In this document: positions 7,187 through 16,849 of the stretch, one piece after another
Numbering within the stretch: position 1 is the stretch's first letter
How the letters are laid out: every line of letters begins with the position of its first letter
Position numbers and translations under genes: made by a program
DNA from: Ruminococcaceae bacterium UBA2854
Lineage (GTDB): Bacteria; Bacillota; Clostridia; Oscillospirales; Acutalibacteraceae
NCBI GenBank assembly: GCA_002350765.1
Contig: DEFK01000041.1
Location: forward strand, 1 to 36,262
Reading direction: 5' to 3'
Length of the DNA stretch: 36,262 nt
The notes under the pieces: generated by a model
Told to the model about the DNA's origin: nothing
Databases searched by the model: none
Seen by the model: the letters and a program-made list of their open reading frames with translations, nothing else

Positions 7187-8302
7187 ATGGATAAATTCAA
7201 CAACGAAAACTCGGTATATCTTTTAAAGCTTACAGCTTCCGTAATAAACGGAACTGTTCCTCCCGAACCCTACAACAGCATAGATCTTTCCGAAGTATAT
7301 AAACTCGCAAAATCCCACAACATACTTAACCTTACCTATTATGCCGTAGAGCAGCTTCAAAACAAACCTGACGCCGATATATTGAAAAAGTGGGAATTTA
7401 AACGAAACCAATGTATTCACCGCAATATGATTCAAACTCAGGAATTTAACATAATTTCAGATAGTTTTGAAGAAAATAAAATTGAATTTATGCCTGTTAA
7501 GGGCTTTTTCCTCAGCAATCTCTACCCTAAACCTGATTACCGCTTTATGTCCGACCTTGATTTTCTTGTAAAAAAGGACAATCTTAAGCAAGCGGACTCC
7601 GTTTTGGTTTCTATGGGATATACAGCCACAAAAAAGGGTGTTATGTATGATGATGAATTTGAGAAGCCTCCCTTTATGTATATCGAAGTTCATCACGAAT
7701 TATTTCCTCTTCACTCTCCTTTTAATCCCTACTATAAGGACATTTTTGAGCGAAGCGAAAAAGAAACCGAATATAGATATAAGATGACAGACGAAGACGC
7801 TTATATTTATATTATGCTTCATTTATATAAACACTATAGCGAAGCGGGAACAGGAATACGTTCAATTGTTGATACCTATTTGCTCAATAAAAAAGTCTTG
7901 CCCGAAATGGACAAGAGCTATTTAAACGACCAGTTCAACAAGCTGGGTATATCAGAATTTGTCGAGACTCTTTCCAACATCGCCGAAAAATGGTTCGGAT
8001 TAAATACTGATTATAAATTCCTTGAAGATGAATTATTCATTCTTTACAGCGGAACATACGGCAATTATGAAACGAGAATTCTTAATAAATATTCAAATTT
8101 AGGAAGCAAACATTATTATCTTAAACGGATTTTCCCGCCGCTTATTGTAATGAAAGACTTATTTCATCCGCTGCGAAAATATCCTTTCTTATTACCGTTT
8201 TTTTACATTGTAAGAATATTCTCGTTAATTCTTCCCTCTCAGCGCAAAAAAATCAAACAGGAAATCAAAGTACTAAATGAGTCAAAATCATCAGACAAAT
8301 AA
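7187..8302 (+). CDS. PF14907-type nucleotidyltransferase family protein, copy B
   Basis: A 371-residue paralogue of 4601-5731 on the opposite strand. The core motifs are conserved: MPVKG with G106, FMSDLDFLV with D123 and D125, and EVHHELF with E167 and H169. The C-terminal part (LHLYKHYSEAGTGIRS, SGTYGNYE, LLPFFYI) also matches copy A. It has no signal peptide. The ATG at 7187 was chosen because gaaagga lies 9 bases upstream; an in-frame ATG at 7148 has no ribosome site. Copy A has MGDLD and this copy MSDLD at the metal-binding motif, so both look catalytically competent. The substrate is unknown. Placement around glf suggests that the block was duplicated or inverted as a unit. Confidence 0.75.
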   Translation: MDKFNNENSVYLLKLTASVINGTVPPEPYNSIDLSEVYKLAKSHNILNLTYYAVEQLQNKPDADILKKWEFKRNQCIHRNMIQTQEFNIISDSFEENKIEFMPVKGFFLSNLYPKPDYRFMSDLDFLVKKDNLKQADSVLVSMGYTATKKGVMYDDEFEKPPFMYIEVHHELFPLHSPFNPYYKDIFERSEKETEYRYKMTDEDAYIYIMLHLYKHYSEAGTGIRSIVDTYLLNKKVLPEMDKSYLNDQFNKLGISEFVETLSNIAEKWFGLNTDYKFLEDELFILYSGTYGNYETRILNKYSNLGSKHYYLKRIFPPLIVMKDLFHPLRKYPFLLPFFYIVRIFSLILPSQRKKIKQEIKVLNESKSSDK

Positions 8303-8364
8303 GCATCAATTTAAAAATCCGTTTAAATCGAGACAATTCAGGCTTTCGATATAGTATAAAAAAT

Positions 8365-8396
8365 AACTCCCGAACATATCAGTTCGGGAGTTTCTT
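8365..8396. terminator. Bidirectional terminator between copy B and the glycan operon
   Basis: A perfect 11-bp stem (8365-8375 with 8382-8392) closes a 6-base loop. It has an A-rich flank upstream and TTTCTTT downstream, so it can serve both the plus-strand nucleotidyltransferase and the 3' end of the long minus-strand operon (last stop codon at 8419). Confidence 0.8.
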
Positions 8397-8418
8397 TCTG
8401 TTAAAATACAATTCACAT

Positions 8419-9543
8419 TTAAATTTTTCCGAATAGTCCGTCTATTTTTTGTCCTACAGGTATTTTATCAAGGATTTTTATAAGAGGCTTCTCGAGCATA
8501 TAAATCCTGATTTTATCTACCGCTATCGCAACAACACAAACCGATATCGCGCACATAAACATCTGCGGAATCATCCACGGTGTATTATATGTCAGCTCGT
8601 TATTGAAAATTACTCCGAAAACCAGTCTCCATGTTCCTACGTGTAAAAGGTATATGCTGAATGTAGACGCGGAAATTGACGCTAAGGCCTTATTGCCTTT
8701 AATATTCATTCCTTTAAACAACATAAATATGGAAATTGATACAGCAATAATATTGATTTTATCCATACCCCATGTAAAAGCGATAAGGCTGAAATCATGA
8801 TGCAATAAAATGGATACGAATCTGATTGCAAATATACTTAAAATTTCTAAAGCAATCAATGCGATTGTAAGCATAAGATATACACTCTGTTTTTTTATTA
8901 TTCTTATTCCATAGAATTTTATATATGCCGCTACAAAATACAGCGTAATAAATATTTTAAGGTAATTTTCTTTTCCGATTTCTCCGCCAAACCATGAGCC
9001 TTTAGTTACTGTTGGAATTACGGAAAACAGTATTAATAATGCCACACATAGCCAAAAATGCTGTCTTTGGCTTAAATTTCTAATAATCAGGTTTAAAAAC
9101 GGTGACGCTATCAGTATTACAACATAAGCGGAAAAATACCAGTATCTGTTAAAAGCAACAGGCGTTAATGTTTTTACAAGCATCTTTATATTCAGCGGAT
9201 CAATTCCTGCGGCAATAGTTATTATTCTACACAAAACCGAGTAAAAGAACACCTGCGCCCATAAAAGGGAAAGCCTGCGGATACGGAAGTTTTTCTCACA
9301 CAAAAAGTATCCTGTGATAAATATAAATATACAGTTTCCGATCGCGCCGAAAATACTGACAAAGGCTAACGCAATCCAGTTAAGCGTAAGCGGCATTTCA
9401 GCGGATAATTTAACATTACCATGATCGTTAAAATGAAACAGTACAATACAAAACATAATAACAATTTTTAATAAATCCAGTCCGTAATTACGGCCGCTTG
9501 TTTTGTTTGTAACGGTTGATCGGTTTAAAGCGTTATCTCCCAT
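8419..9543 (-). CDS. Membrane acyltransferase (acyltransferase 3 family)
   Basis: A 374-residue polytopic membrane protein with about ten hydrophobic spans, the usual size for the family. The N-terminal signature NYGLDLLKIVIMFCIVLFHF contains the conserved R/N-x-LD-LLK lead and the HF histidine, which family members use to transfer acetyl or succinyl groups to extracytoplasmic sugars. It also has the FIFITGYFLC and PFLNLIIRNL segments typical of the family. It is the last gene of the operon, 44 bases after the flippase, with aagga before the ATG. The likely role is O-acylation of the exported polysaccharide. Donor and acceptor cannot be inferred. Confidence 0.8.
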   Translation of the reverse strand: MGDNALNRSTVTNKTSGRNYGLDLLKIVIMFCIVLFHFNDHGNVKLSAEMPLTLNWIALAFVSIFGAIGNCIFIFITGYFLCEKNFRIRRLSLLWAQVFFYSVLCRIITIAAGIDPLNIKMLVKTLTPVAFNRYWYFSAYVVILIASPFLNLIIRNLSQRQHFWLCVALLILFSVIPTVTKGSWFGGEIGKENYLKIFITLYFVAAYIKFYGIRIIKKQSVYLMLTIALIALEILSIFAIRFVSILLHHDFSLIAFTWGMDKINIIAVSISIFMLFKGMNIKGNKALASISASTFSIYLLHVGTWRLVFGVIFNNELTYNTPWMIPQMFMCAISVCVVAIAVDKIRIYMLEKPLIKILDKIPVGQKIDGLFGKI

Positions 9544-9587
9544 TTAATTCTCCTTAACTTAACGGTGTTTTATTAGCTATAACATAA

Positions 9588-11063
9588 TTAAGTTTCTGCT
9601 TTTGCGTCAACTTTTTTGGGCTTTCGCACACTCTTTAACAACGCTATAATTTCCTTGCGTTTAATCAGAGCTACTATAAGTATTACAGCCATAATTGAAT
9701 ACCTTACAATAATCAAATCGTAAACGGCTATAACCACAAGTCCCGCCGCCAATACAACGGCGAACAGAATCATCATTCGGGTAGTGCGGAATATTTTTGT
9801 TACTCCCAGCGCTTTCTTTACGCTGTAACTCATATAGAAATAATGAGAAATAGCAAAAACAACATAGCAGAAAAGCGTCGTGTACGCCGCAGCTATATAA
9901 CCAAACGTCATAATTCCGATGTAATTCAGTCCGACATTTAAAAGCGCTCCGCCCATAGAAATAAACATCGTAAACTTCGTCTGATTGTAGAAAAATTCAA
10001 CATTCGCAAACGTAACATATACATACGAGAAGAACATTCCCAGCGCTACGGGCGGTATTACATAAACCGCCTCGTGGTATTTTTCGTCCGCAAGCAGAAT
10101 CATAAGCTCGGGAGCAAACGCCGAGAAAACAAGCGCTATTCCAGCTACAAGAATAAAAATCAAAAATGTGGTATCGTCCAAATCCTTGAACTTCTTTTTC
10201 TCCAGCTTATCATACTGCCACGGGACAAGCGCGTTATTGAGACTCTGGGTAACAATTTTCATAATCATTCCCGCGTTGTACGCTACTCCGTAAATGCCCG
10301 CCGCGGCAAAGCTTACCATTTTTTGCACCATTATACGGTCAAACTGGTCGAGGATATACTGAGATATATAGTGAAGCAGCAGCGGGATATTAAACAGTAC
10401 GGCAAATTTAGCGTACTTCCAGACAAAAAGCGTTTTACCTTTTCTAAGGTTATATGTAAATAACGCAACACCGAAAATCAGGTTAACAAGTACACAGGAA
10501 ATAATTCTCGCATAGCCTTTTTCATCAGAAATTAATACCGCCGCAACTCCCAGTCCCGCGTTCAAAAATGCCATAATCAGCGTACGGACAACGACGGGTC
10601 TGTAGATATACTCGTATCTTTTTCTTATAGTCCAGAAATCAATCGCGGGCGTTACAAAAAGCTCCAGGAAGATAGCAATCATTATAAACGTCGGCAATTC
10701 TACAATTGCGTTGACCTGCTCCCTGAAAATAAGATAAATAACAAAAACAATTCCCGTTATAATAAACGTCAGCGACTGCATTGTCGAGGTATAGGCGTCG
10801 CGGTCATCCTTGTATTTGCTCATACCCTTGTTGAATACGGCGTAGTTCAGTCTAAGCGTGGTAATAATTGTAAAAATCTGAAGCCATGAGTTGTAGACGT
10901 TAAACTGACCGTACTGCTCCGTAGTCATTAAGCGGGTAAAAATCGGAGTAGTTAAAAGCGATATGCTTTTCTGTACAATGCTGCAAAATACAAACCACAA
11001 CGCGGCTTTTGCGGGCAGCGGAATGTTATTGTATTTTTTTAAAAGCTTTTTTACAATGCTCAT
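9588..11063 (-). CDS. Wzx-like oligosaccharide flippase (polysaccharide transport family)
   Basis: A 491-residue protein with 12 or more hydrophobic spans and the N-terminal pattern of the family: KAALWFVFCSIVQKSISLLTTPIFTRLMT, then EQYGQFNVYNSW. It should flip the undecaprenyl-linked repeat unit across the membrane. The ATG at 11063 overlaps the stop codon of the upstream fusion gene (ATGA), which is why I prefer it to the GTG at 11069; translation is then coupled. The C-terminal tail is lysine-rich and cytosolic. It stands between the polymer-modifying fusion protein and the acyltransferase, and pairs with the Wzy-like protein at 14504-15811. Confidence 0.88.
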   Translation of the reverse strand: MSIVKKLLKKYNNIPLPAKAALWFVFCSIVQKSISLLTTPIFTRLMTTEQYGQFNVYNSWLQIFTIITTLRLNYAVFNKGMSKYKDDRDAYTSTMQSLTFIITGIVFVIYLIFREQVNAIVELPTFIMIAIFLELFVTPAIDFWTIRKRYEYIYRPVVVRTLIMAFLNAGLGVAAVLISDEKGYARIISCVLVNLIFGVALFTYNLRKGKTLFVWKYAKFAVLFNIPLLLHYISQYILDQFDRIMVQKMVSFAAAGIYGVAYNAGMIMKIVTQSLNNALVPWQYDKLEKKKFKDLDDTTFLIFILVAGIALVFSAFAPELMILLADEKYHEAVYVIPPVALGMFFSYVYVTFANVEFFYNQTKFTMFISMGGALLNVGLNYIGIMTFGYIAAAYTTLFCYVVFAISHYFYMSYSVKKALGVTKIFRTTRMMILFAVVLAAGLVVIAVYDLIIVRYSIMAVILIVALIKRKEIIALLKSVRKPKKVDAKAET

Positions 11064-13318
11064 TTCCACTTTCCGTTCTCTTTAATGTAAATAATCTTTC
11101 TTATTACTCTGCCTGGTAATGTAGTATTTAAAAAGTTATAAGTTTCTATCTCTTTTTTAATAACTGTTGAATTAATAGCTTCTTCTATTTTTTGTGTTTT
11201 TCTGTAAGTTTCCAGTAATAAATCTCTATCTTTATACTTTATTGATGGTTTGTTGAGCTGATCGTTAAGGCTTTTTGCTTCTTCATAATCCCGCTCTTCA
11301 AGAATAATATCATCTCGAATTTGCTGAATTATATCTTCGCCCTTATCGGTATTTACAACAACAACCGTAATCTTTCCGTCCATTGGATGTTCAAGAGTGG
11401 TTTTATCGAGCCAATAATCTCCGATTGAAATATCAGAACATCTTTCGGGCGCAGAATATCGGCAGCTGTAACAATTCTCTCTGAAATCCTGGCCTCGGAT
11501 AAAAGATTTATAATATGTATCACTGTCTCTAAAGATTTTAAATACCGTTTCGTCTCCTGATTTAACGTATAACACAAAATCTCTCGGACCTATTCTAAAT
11601 GTAACATCGGTTACCTTTTTATCGCCCGCAACTTTTTCTAAATGCTCCGTTAAATACTGCATCGGCGGAACACCGTGACAAATCAAATCTACCGTATAAA
11701 GGTTATCATAATCCTTACCGAGGAAATTCTGTAACGCTCCTATATGACAGGGAGTTCCCGTAAACAGAACATTTCGGCCTGTTTTAAGCTCCTTAAGAAC
11801 GTCACGATAAATATCGCCGCCGATAAAGCTTTGGACATATTTAGAACCTCGGAATTTTTCGGCTTGCTCCAGGGTTTCAGCCTTGGAATGCTTTAGGATT
11901 AATTTATCATTTTCTCTCTCAAACGCCGCTCCGTAAACAACGCCGCCCTGCGATATAATACGCTCGGAAAGAACCGCTCCGATTCCGCCCGAAGCAGATT
12001 TTTTATGCTCTTCCTCATCTTTTCTTATTGAGGCGTAGCATTTTATCGGTTCGTTTAAATCGACGGGGTTATTGGCGGGACAAACCTTTTTACACATTCC
12101 GCACTGAACGCAAAGCTCAGGATTAATCATCGGCATAGTACGTCCGTAAATATCAACAGTACATTCAATCGCGTTTTTCGGACATTTATTCATACACGCA
12201 AAGCACGCGCTGCAGCTATCGGACGGACAAATCTGATAATCGAACTTTTTATCGTTTACAGCAAATTCTATCGCGGATTTTAAAATGCCTTTGGATTTTT
12301 CCCTTATATCGGAAATCTTTTTTTCTATATCGTCGTAGCCGGGCATTTCTCCGTCAAGTATAGAGGAAATTCTTTCAACTGAAAAATCTTTAGTTCCCAG
12401 TAATCTGTTCTCAATCCCAAACTGAGTCAACAGCTGGCTTGTTTTAGGGCTGTACGGAACACTTATAAAATTCGCGTGATTCAAAATGCTGAAAATCGAG
12501 CCGTGAAAAGTCGCTGTAATAACCGCCTTACATTGTCTTATAAGGCTAGAAAACTCAAGCGGAGAGCACTCACAGATATGGTCGCACCAACTATGGTTAA
12601 AGCAGCAGCCGACTACCTTCAACCTGTTTTTCTTAGCGTATGAACGAATTGCGTCGATACAATCCTTATTTAAGGTATTATACGCGTAAACAAGAATACA
12701 ATCATTCTTTTCAAGATACTCGTCCTTAAATTCTCTCCCGTAGCTCTCTACAGGCACAAGCATAGTAGGGTCGCAGACAATCTGAGACTCTACGCCGCAA
12801 ACCTCTTTCAGAAACTCTTTTGTCTTAATATCCCTGACAAGAGCGGAGCTGAGTTTGCGCACCGCGTTAATCTGTTCGGGATATTTTTTAAGCATCTCCT
12901 TATCGGCTGAGCCGATACTCGCCGCGTAAGAAATCACGGGCTCCATACCTATTCCCCAGAAAATCGGATTGCGAAATGACTGCTGATTTATATTCCAGAT
13001 TTCGTCGCTTCCGAGAACATATAAATCAGATTTACAATCGGACATTTCACGTATATTAAAAACCTCGATATCCTTTTTAAACATCTCATATTTACGTTGG
13101 CCGAATTTTTGATTCTTCTTAAACGTAAGCGGAAAGAGTTTTTCTTTTTTACGAATAGGCTTATCCTTATAATAAATCGCTTTTACAAATTCAGCGCTTC
13201 TTGTCGGAGTATGGTAAACTTTATGTCCCTGAGCCTCCAGCTCATTTTTAAGACAATACGCCTGTAAATAAGCTCCGTAATTTGACGAATCATAAGGGGT
13301 AATAACTGTAATATCCAA
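11060..13318 (-). CDS. Polysaccharide pyruvyltransferase fused to ferredoxin and FrhB-like (coenzyme F420 hydrogenase beta) domains
   Basis: About 752 residues in three parts. Residues 1-350 are a polysaccharide pyruvyltransferase domain (TPYDSSNYGAYLQAYCLK, GSDEIWN, AVITATFHGSIFSI). Residues about 365-415 hold two complete 4Fe-4S motifs, CSACFACMNKCP and CVQCGMCKKVCP. Residues about 425-700 form an FrhB/FdhB-type module (SASGGIGAVLSE, LFTGTPCHIGAL, DLICHGVPP, CYSCRYSAPERCSDISIGDYW), which in relatives binds flavin and further iron-sulfur clusters. The TTG at 13318 is my preferred start: tagga, overlapping the previous stop codon, is 9 bases upstream of it but only 2 from the GTG at 13327. 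PPT and FrhB proteins are known neighbours in exopolysaccharide loci. The fusion implies one joint reaction, possibly reduction of a glycan-linked enolpyruvyl or keto group, but this is inference. Confidence 0.88.
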   Translation of the reverse strand: MDITVITPYDSSNYGAYLQAYCLKNELEAQGHKVYHTPTRSAEFVKAIYYKDKPIRKKEKLFPLTFKKNQKFGQRKYEMFKKDIEVFNIREMSDCKSDLYVLGSDEIWNINQQSFRNPIFWGIGMEPVISYAASIGSADKEMLKKYPEQINAVRKLSSALVRDIKTKEFLKEVCGVESQIVCDPTMLVPVESYGREFKDEYLEKNDCILVYAYNTLNKDCIDAIRSYAKKNRLKVVGCCFNHSWCDHICECSPLEFSSLIRQCKAVITATFHGSIFSILNHANFISVPYSPKTSQLLTQFGIENRLLGTKDFSVERISSILDGEMPGYDDIEKKISDIREKSKGILKSAIEFAVNDKKFDYQICPSDSCSACFACMNKCPKNAIECTVDIYGRTMPMINPELCVQCGMCKKVCPANNPVDLNEPIKCYASIRKDEEEHKKSASGGIGAVLSERIISQGGVVYGAAFERENDKLILKHSKAETLEQAEKFRGSKYVQSFIGGDIYRDVLKELKTGRNVLFTGTPCHIGALQNFLGKDYDNLYTVDLICHGVPPMQYLTEHLEKVAGDKKVTDVTFRIGPRDFVLYVKSGDETVFKIFRDSDTYYKSFIRGQDFRENCYSCRYSAPERCSDISIGDYWLDKTTLEHPMDGKITVVVVNTDKGEDIIQQIRDDIILEERDYEEAKSLNDQLNKPSIKYKDRDLLLETYRKTQKIEEAINSTVIKKEIETYNFLNTTLPGRVIRKIIYIKENGKWK

Positions 13319-13330
13319 ACTGTTCACTTC

Positions 13331-14467
13331 CTAATCGATAGCTGATTTAAGATAATCGAGCGACTGCTTTATCAGCTCATCTCGTTTTTTATTAACTGTC
13401 GTATAGTCTATTTCATCGCTTAAAGAAACGTTATCGGCTTCTTTTTCGCTGATAAATCTGTCTTCTATATCTAATCTGTTTAAGATTCCGCAAATTCTCT
13501 CATCTCGGATTTTCTCTCCGTTTTCATTAAGCTTCGCGATACTGAAAAACTTTTTCTCAAAAACTATTGAGAAAGCGGTTCCGTGGAACGAATCCGTTAT
13601 CACCAGCTCAGCGTTTTTAATGAAGCTGATAAACTCCTTCGGAGAAGTATCCTTTTTCGGATAAATAAACTCCTTGTTTTCTACCGCGGTTTTATGCGCG
13701 TCAAAATCCGTATACAGGAAATATACTGGCATCGAAAACTTTTCGGAAAGCTTTTTCGCGGTTCTTACCGTAGAATCTTTGTGGTGTACCGAATAAAGAA
13801 AAATATACGGCTTATCAACCCGCTTCTCGGCGCAAATCGGCTCGTAATCTTCTTTTTGTAAAAGCAGAGACGGATCGAGTACAACCTCAATGTCCTTATC
13901 ATCACCGATAAATCCGCGCAAATCTCTTTCAGCGGATTTCTCCCTCACGGAAAGCCTGTTAAAATCTCTTATAAGATTCTTATATCTCTCTTTATCCTCG
14001 TATTGATCGGCAAATCCGTCGTTAAGGCTGACAGCGTAGGATATCTTTTTCGCTTTGTGTTCAATCGGAAGATAAAAGTTAATATCGCTGTCCTTAGCCT
14101 TAGGATTCCATATCTGATCGCTGCCGCAGATTACCGCGTCATACTTCTCGTTTATCGGTGAGATATCGTCGCCGAATTGATATTTCTCATGGCTTAAATT
14201 CAAAAACTCTTCTCTGAACTCGGCAAAAAGCTTTTTTCTGTTTTTCATAAACGAAGAGTGTAAAATATTAACAACATCATATTTTACTCTCCAAAGAGTG
14301 TTCGGTTTTCTTACCAGTCCGTAAAGGAACTTATAATTATCAGGCTGGTAATCTATCACCTCGGCGTCATATCCGATGTTATTAAGCGTTTTTCTTAAAG
14401 CGTACGCCTGTAATACAGAACCGTAATTTATTGATTTATGGAAAGTAAGTATTCCTATCTTCTTCAT
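13331..14467 (-). CDS. Polysaccharide pyruvyltransferase family protein
   Basis: A 378-residue cytosolic protein of the PS_pyruv_trans family. Hallmarks are the GILTFHKSINYGSVLQAYAL start, AVICGSDQIWNPKAKD, YAVSLNDGF, the YIFLYSVHHKD strand, and the late VITDSFHGTAFSIVF motif (SFHG). Family members transfer pyruvate from phosphoenolpyruvate to a sugar as a ketal, giving acidic groups. It is the second of three such proteins in the operon. The RBS is a G-rich tagggg before the ATG, and the stop overlaps the ribosome site of the fusion gene. The target sugar is unknown. Some family members are only loosely assigned, so other sugar modifications are possible. Confidence 0.87.
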   Translation of the reverse strand: MKKIGILTFHKSINYGSVLQAYALRKTLNNIGYDAEVIDYQPDNYKFLYGLVRKPNTLWRVKYDVVNILHSSFMKNRKKLFAEFREEFLNLSHEKYQFGDDISPINEKYDAVICGSDQIWNPKAKDSDINFYLPIEHKAKKISYAVSLNDGFADQYEDKERYKNLIRDFNRLSVREKSAERDLRGFIGDDKDIEVVLDPSLLLQKEDYEPICAEKRVDKPYIFLYSVHHKDSTVRTAKKLSEKFSMPVYFLYTDFDAHKTAVENKEFIYPKKDTSPKEFISFIKNAELVITDSFHGTAFSIVFEKKFFSIAKLNENGEKIRDERICGILNRLDIEDRFISEKEADNVSLSDEIDYTTVNKKRDELIKQSLDYLKSAID

Positions 14468-14503
14468 AATTCCCCTACTCTTATCGCTTTTAATCTTACA
14501 GGC

Positions 14504-15811
14504 TTACGCCTGAACCTTTTTTCCGTTTTCTATTTTATAAACGGGATTTATAATTGACGATATATTAGCGTTTGTCGCCATACTTACCGCTATGGCAATC
14601 GCGTAGAACATAAACATCTGGTCAAACAGCATATTACCTGTCATACCGTACAGAACATAAAAAACCTGTATGGCAAAAGACATTGACTGTGTCAAAAAGT
14701 AATTATTATCAGCGTCGGATTTTTTTATTAAGAGCAGGTTTTTAACCGTAGTAACCAAGCTCCATATAATAGCCCCAACCGTAACGGTAAATCCGGCAAT
14801 ACCTGTATCGAATAACAGCTGGATATATATATTATGACATCCCGAGGACGCCCCTGGTACCCACGCAATATTTGGATCATATGAAAAACCGTACCATCCG
14901 CTTCCGAAAATCGGTGATTTGAAAAATCCGTTCATCGCGTGTTTCCACATAAGGATTCTGTACTTACTCGCTCCATCCTCTCCCGCAGCCTGGAACCTCT
15001 CAATTGTAAACGACGCGTTGGGCATTAACTCAAGGAACAGCGCCAAACCAACCGCGGTAATTACTCCGAAAATAATTATTCTTAAAAACTTATTTGTTTT
15101 ATTAGATCTGTTCGCTACATAATACAGAATCAGAATAGCGGCAGCACCGAACAGTATATGCGCTCTTTTTGATGTTAAAAACAGGGCTACTCCCGTAAAA
15201 ACTGTTAACGCAACAGTAATTATCAGCTTTTGTCTTTTTAGTCCAAGACAGCACAGCATTACTCCCAACACAATAAAGACCATAGCTATATATGTTCCGT
15301 TGTGGGAATAATGTCCCGCTATTCCTGCTCTGTAACCGAATTGTCCGCCATAAGTACCCGACTGGAATTCTTTATATGTTTTTGAAATAAATAAATAATA
15401 TAAGTTTTTGTTAACGAAAAACAATAATGTGGCTATTACGTTCGGCACACCTATTATAAACATCATCAACGGTACCGATTTCGTCCATTCAGCCTTAGCC
15501 GCACAGACAAAAACAGTAACAACACATAGAACTATTCTCAGTGTATTCATATACGCCATATGGAAGAATTCCTGGTTCCTGATAAGAACGATAAACAAGT
15601 ATATCGCCCATACTCCCATAACAGGAGTAAATTTCAATTTACCGTGCGCTATAATAACAGGTAAAATCAACAGAACTGCCCATATAATATCTACCGTCAG
15701 AACGGATAATTTAAATGTCTGTAAAAGCAGCCAGTAATTTGCCTCAACTATTACGACGAAAATCAACATCAGAACACAAGCGCAATAATCTATTCTGAGC
15801 TTAAAATTCAT
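14504..15811 (-). CDS. Wzy-like O-antigen ligase/polymerase family protein
   Basis: A 435-residue polytopic membrane protein with about eleven hydrophobic spans and a large extracytoplasmic loop near residues 275-330. The loop ends in GSGWYGFSYDPN and GCHNIYIQLLFDTGIAGF, matching the Wzy_C pattern in which an HN-x-Y-x-x-L-x-x-x-G-I-x-G motif follows a GSG turn. It is the probable polymerase of repeat units made by this operon. gaggag precedes the ATG. It is the only such gene in the operon and is clustered with a flippase, as expected for a Wzx/Wzy-dependent pathway. Confidence 0.85.
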   Translation of the reverse strand: MNFKLRIDYCACVLMLIFVVIVEANYWLLLQTFKLSVLTVDIIWAVLLILPVIIAHGKLKFTPVMGVWAIYLFIVLIRNQEFFHMAYMNTLRIVLCVVTVFVCAAKAEWTKSVPLMMFIIGVPNVIATLLFFVNKNLYYLFISKTYKEFQSGTYGGQFGYRAGIAGHYSHNGTYIAMVFIVLGVMLCCLGLKRQKLIITVALTVFTGVALFLTSKRAHILFGAAAILILYYVANRSNKTNKFLRIIIFGVITAVGLALFLELMPNASFTIERFQAAGEDGASKYRILMWKHAMNGFFKSPIFGSGWYGFSYDPNIAWVPGASSGCHNIYIQLLFDTGIAGFTVTVGAIIWSLVTTVKNLLLIKKSDADNNYFLTQSMSFAIQVFYVLYGMTGNMLFDQMFMFYAIAIAVSMATNANISSIINPVYKIENGKKVQA

Positions 15812-15823
15812 AGTTTCTCCTCT

Positions 15824-16849
15824 TTATCTTCCTGTTAACCTATAAAAAACAAGCATTAGGTTTCTTCTGTATAAAAACAACTTTATTCTTGTTGAAACTG
15901 ACAAGCATTTTCTTCCTTTTACTACTTCTTTCCACGGCGAATTATTTATCATTTCCTTCATAGAACGCCTTTTTGAGGAAAAAGAATCCTTGTTATCTTC
16001 GGCAAGGTAGAATCTGCTCGAAATATGTCTTAATTTTATCATTATCCAATCCATATACGCTTTATACAGACTGTCTTTTTCTTGTAAATAAACCGAATTA
16101 AGAATCCCGACAGGCTTGGTAAGCTGTTCTTTAATACGGGGATTGTAACAGTTCAATACGCTGTAATCGTTTTGAATATAAAAATACCAAACCTTTTTCG
16201 ACAGACAAAGCTTAATATCCTGCTCCTCGCTTAACATATCAAGCGCCCAGATAGTGTCTTCGCCTACTTCTACTCCCTCTGGGAACTTATTATCAAGTGC
16301 AGTTTTACGCTTAATTAAATGCGACCAGCAGCCTTCGCCGTTATGCGATATTTCTCCCTCGGTCATAAAACGGGGACAACTCTTATTTAAAATATGTATT
16401 CTGAAATCATCTCTGTCATCGGATGTCTCAAGAATCTCATAACCGCTTTCTTTATACCCGGATAAATCATAACTGCGGTTACTTGTTTTTACTACTTTTC
16501 CTATTACAACATCGCTATCCGTTTTTTCTATCAGGCTTACACCGTCTTCCAACGCGTAAGGCGTAAGAAGATCATCCGCGTCGACATACATTATGTAATC
16601 CCCGCGGGATTTTTCTGTTCCGAGATTTCTCGCGACGCTTACTCCGCGGTTTTCCTTGTGGAAAACTGTAAAACGGCTGTCGGCTTTCGCTATTTCATCG
16701 AGCTTATCGGCACAATTTTTTTCGCTTCCGTTGTCGATAAACAAAACCTCAAAATCCTGATACGTCTGAGCTTTTATACTATTGACACAGGATTCTAAAT
16801 CTGTAATTTTTGTATTATAAACAGGGATAATAATACTTACCATACTCAT
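15824..16849 (-). CDS. GT2-family glycosyltransferase (GT-A fold)
   Basis: A 341-residue cytosolic glycosyltransferase. The N-terminal domain is classic GT2: VSIIIPVYNT, CVNSIKAQTYQDFEVLFIDNGS, RGVSVARNLG, then GDYIMYVDADDLL with the metal-binding DxD (DAD). A later stretch EVGEDTIWALD gives the usual ED base region. The C-terminus ends in a basic amphipathic segment (RIKLFLYRRNLMLVFYRLTGR) that may touch the membrane. The start ATGA overlaps the stop of the propeller gene. It adds one sugar of the repeat unit; donor unknown. Confidence 0.9.
   Translation of the reverse strand: MSMVSIIIPVYNTKITDLESCVNSIKAQTYQDFEVLFIDNGSEKNCADKLDEIAKADSRFTVFHKENRGVSVARNLGTEKSRGDYIMYVDADDLLTPYALEDGVSLIEKTDSDVVIGKVVKTSNRSYDLSGYKESGYEILETSDDRDDFRIHILNKSCPRFMTEGEISHNGEGCWSHLIKRKTALDNKFPEGVEVGEDTIWALDMLSEEQDIKLCLSKKVWYFYIQNDYSVLNCYNPRIKEQLTKPVGILNSVYLQEKDSLYKAYMDWIMIKLRHISSRFYLAEDNKDSFSSKRRSMKEMINNSPWKEVVKGRKCLSVSTRIKLFLYRRNLMLVFYRLTGR

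Noticed and set aside
10074..10463. Plus-strand 129-residue ORF
   Set aside because: It is antisense to the flippase gene, with no ribosome site, promoter or recognisable domain.
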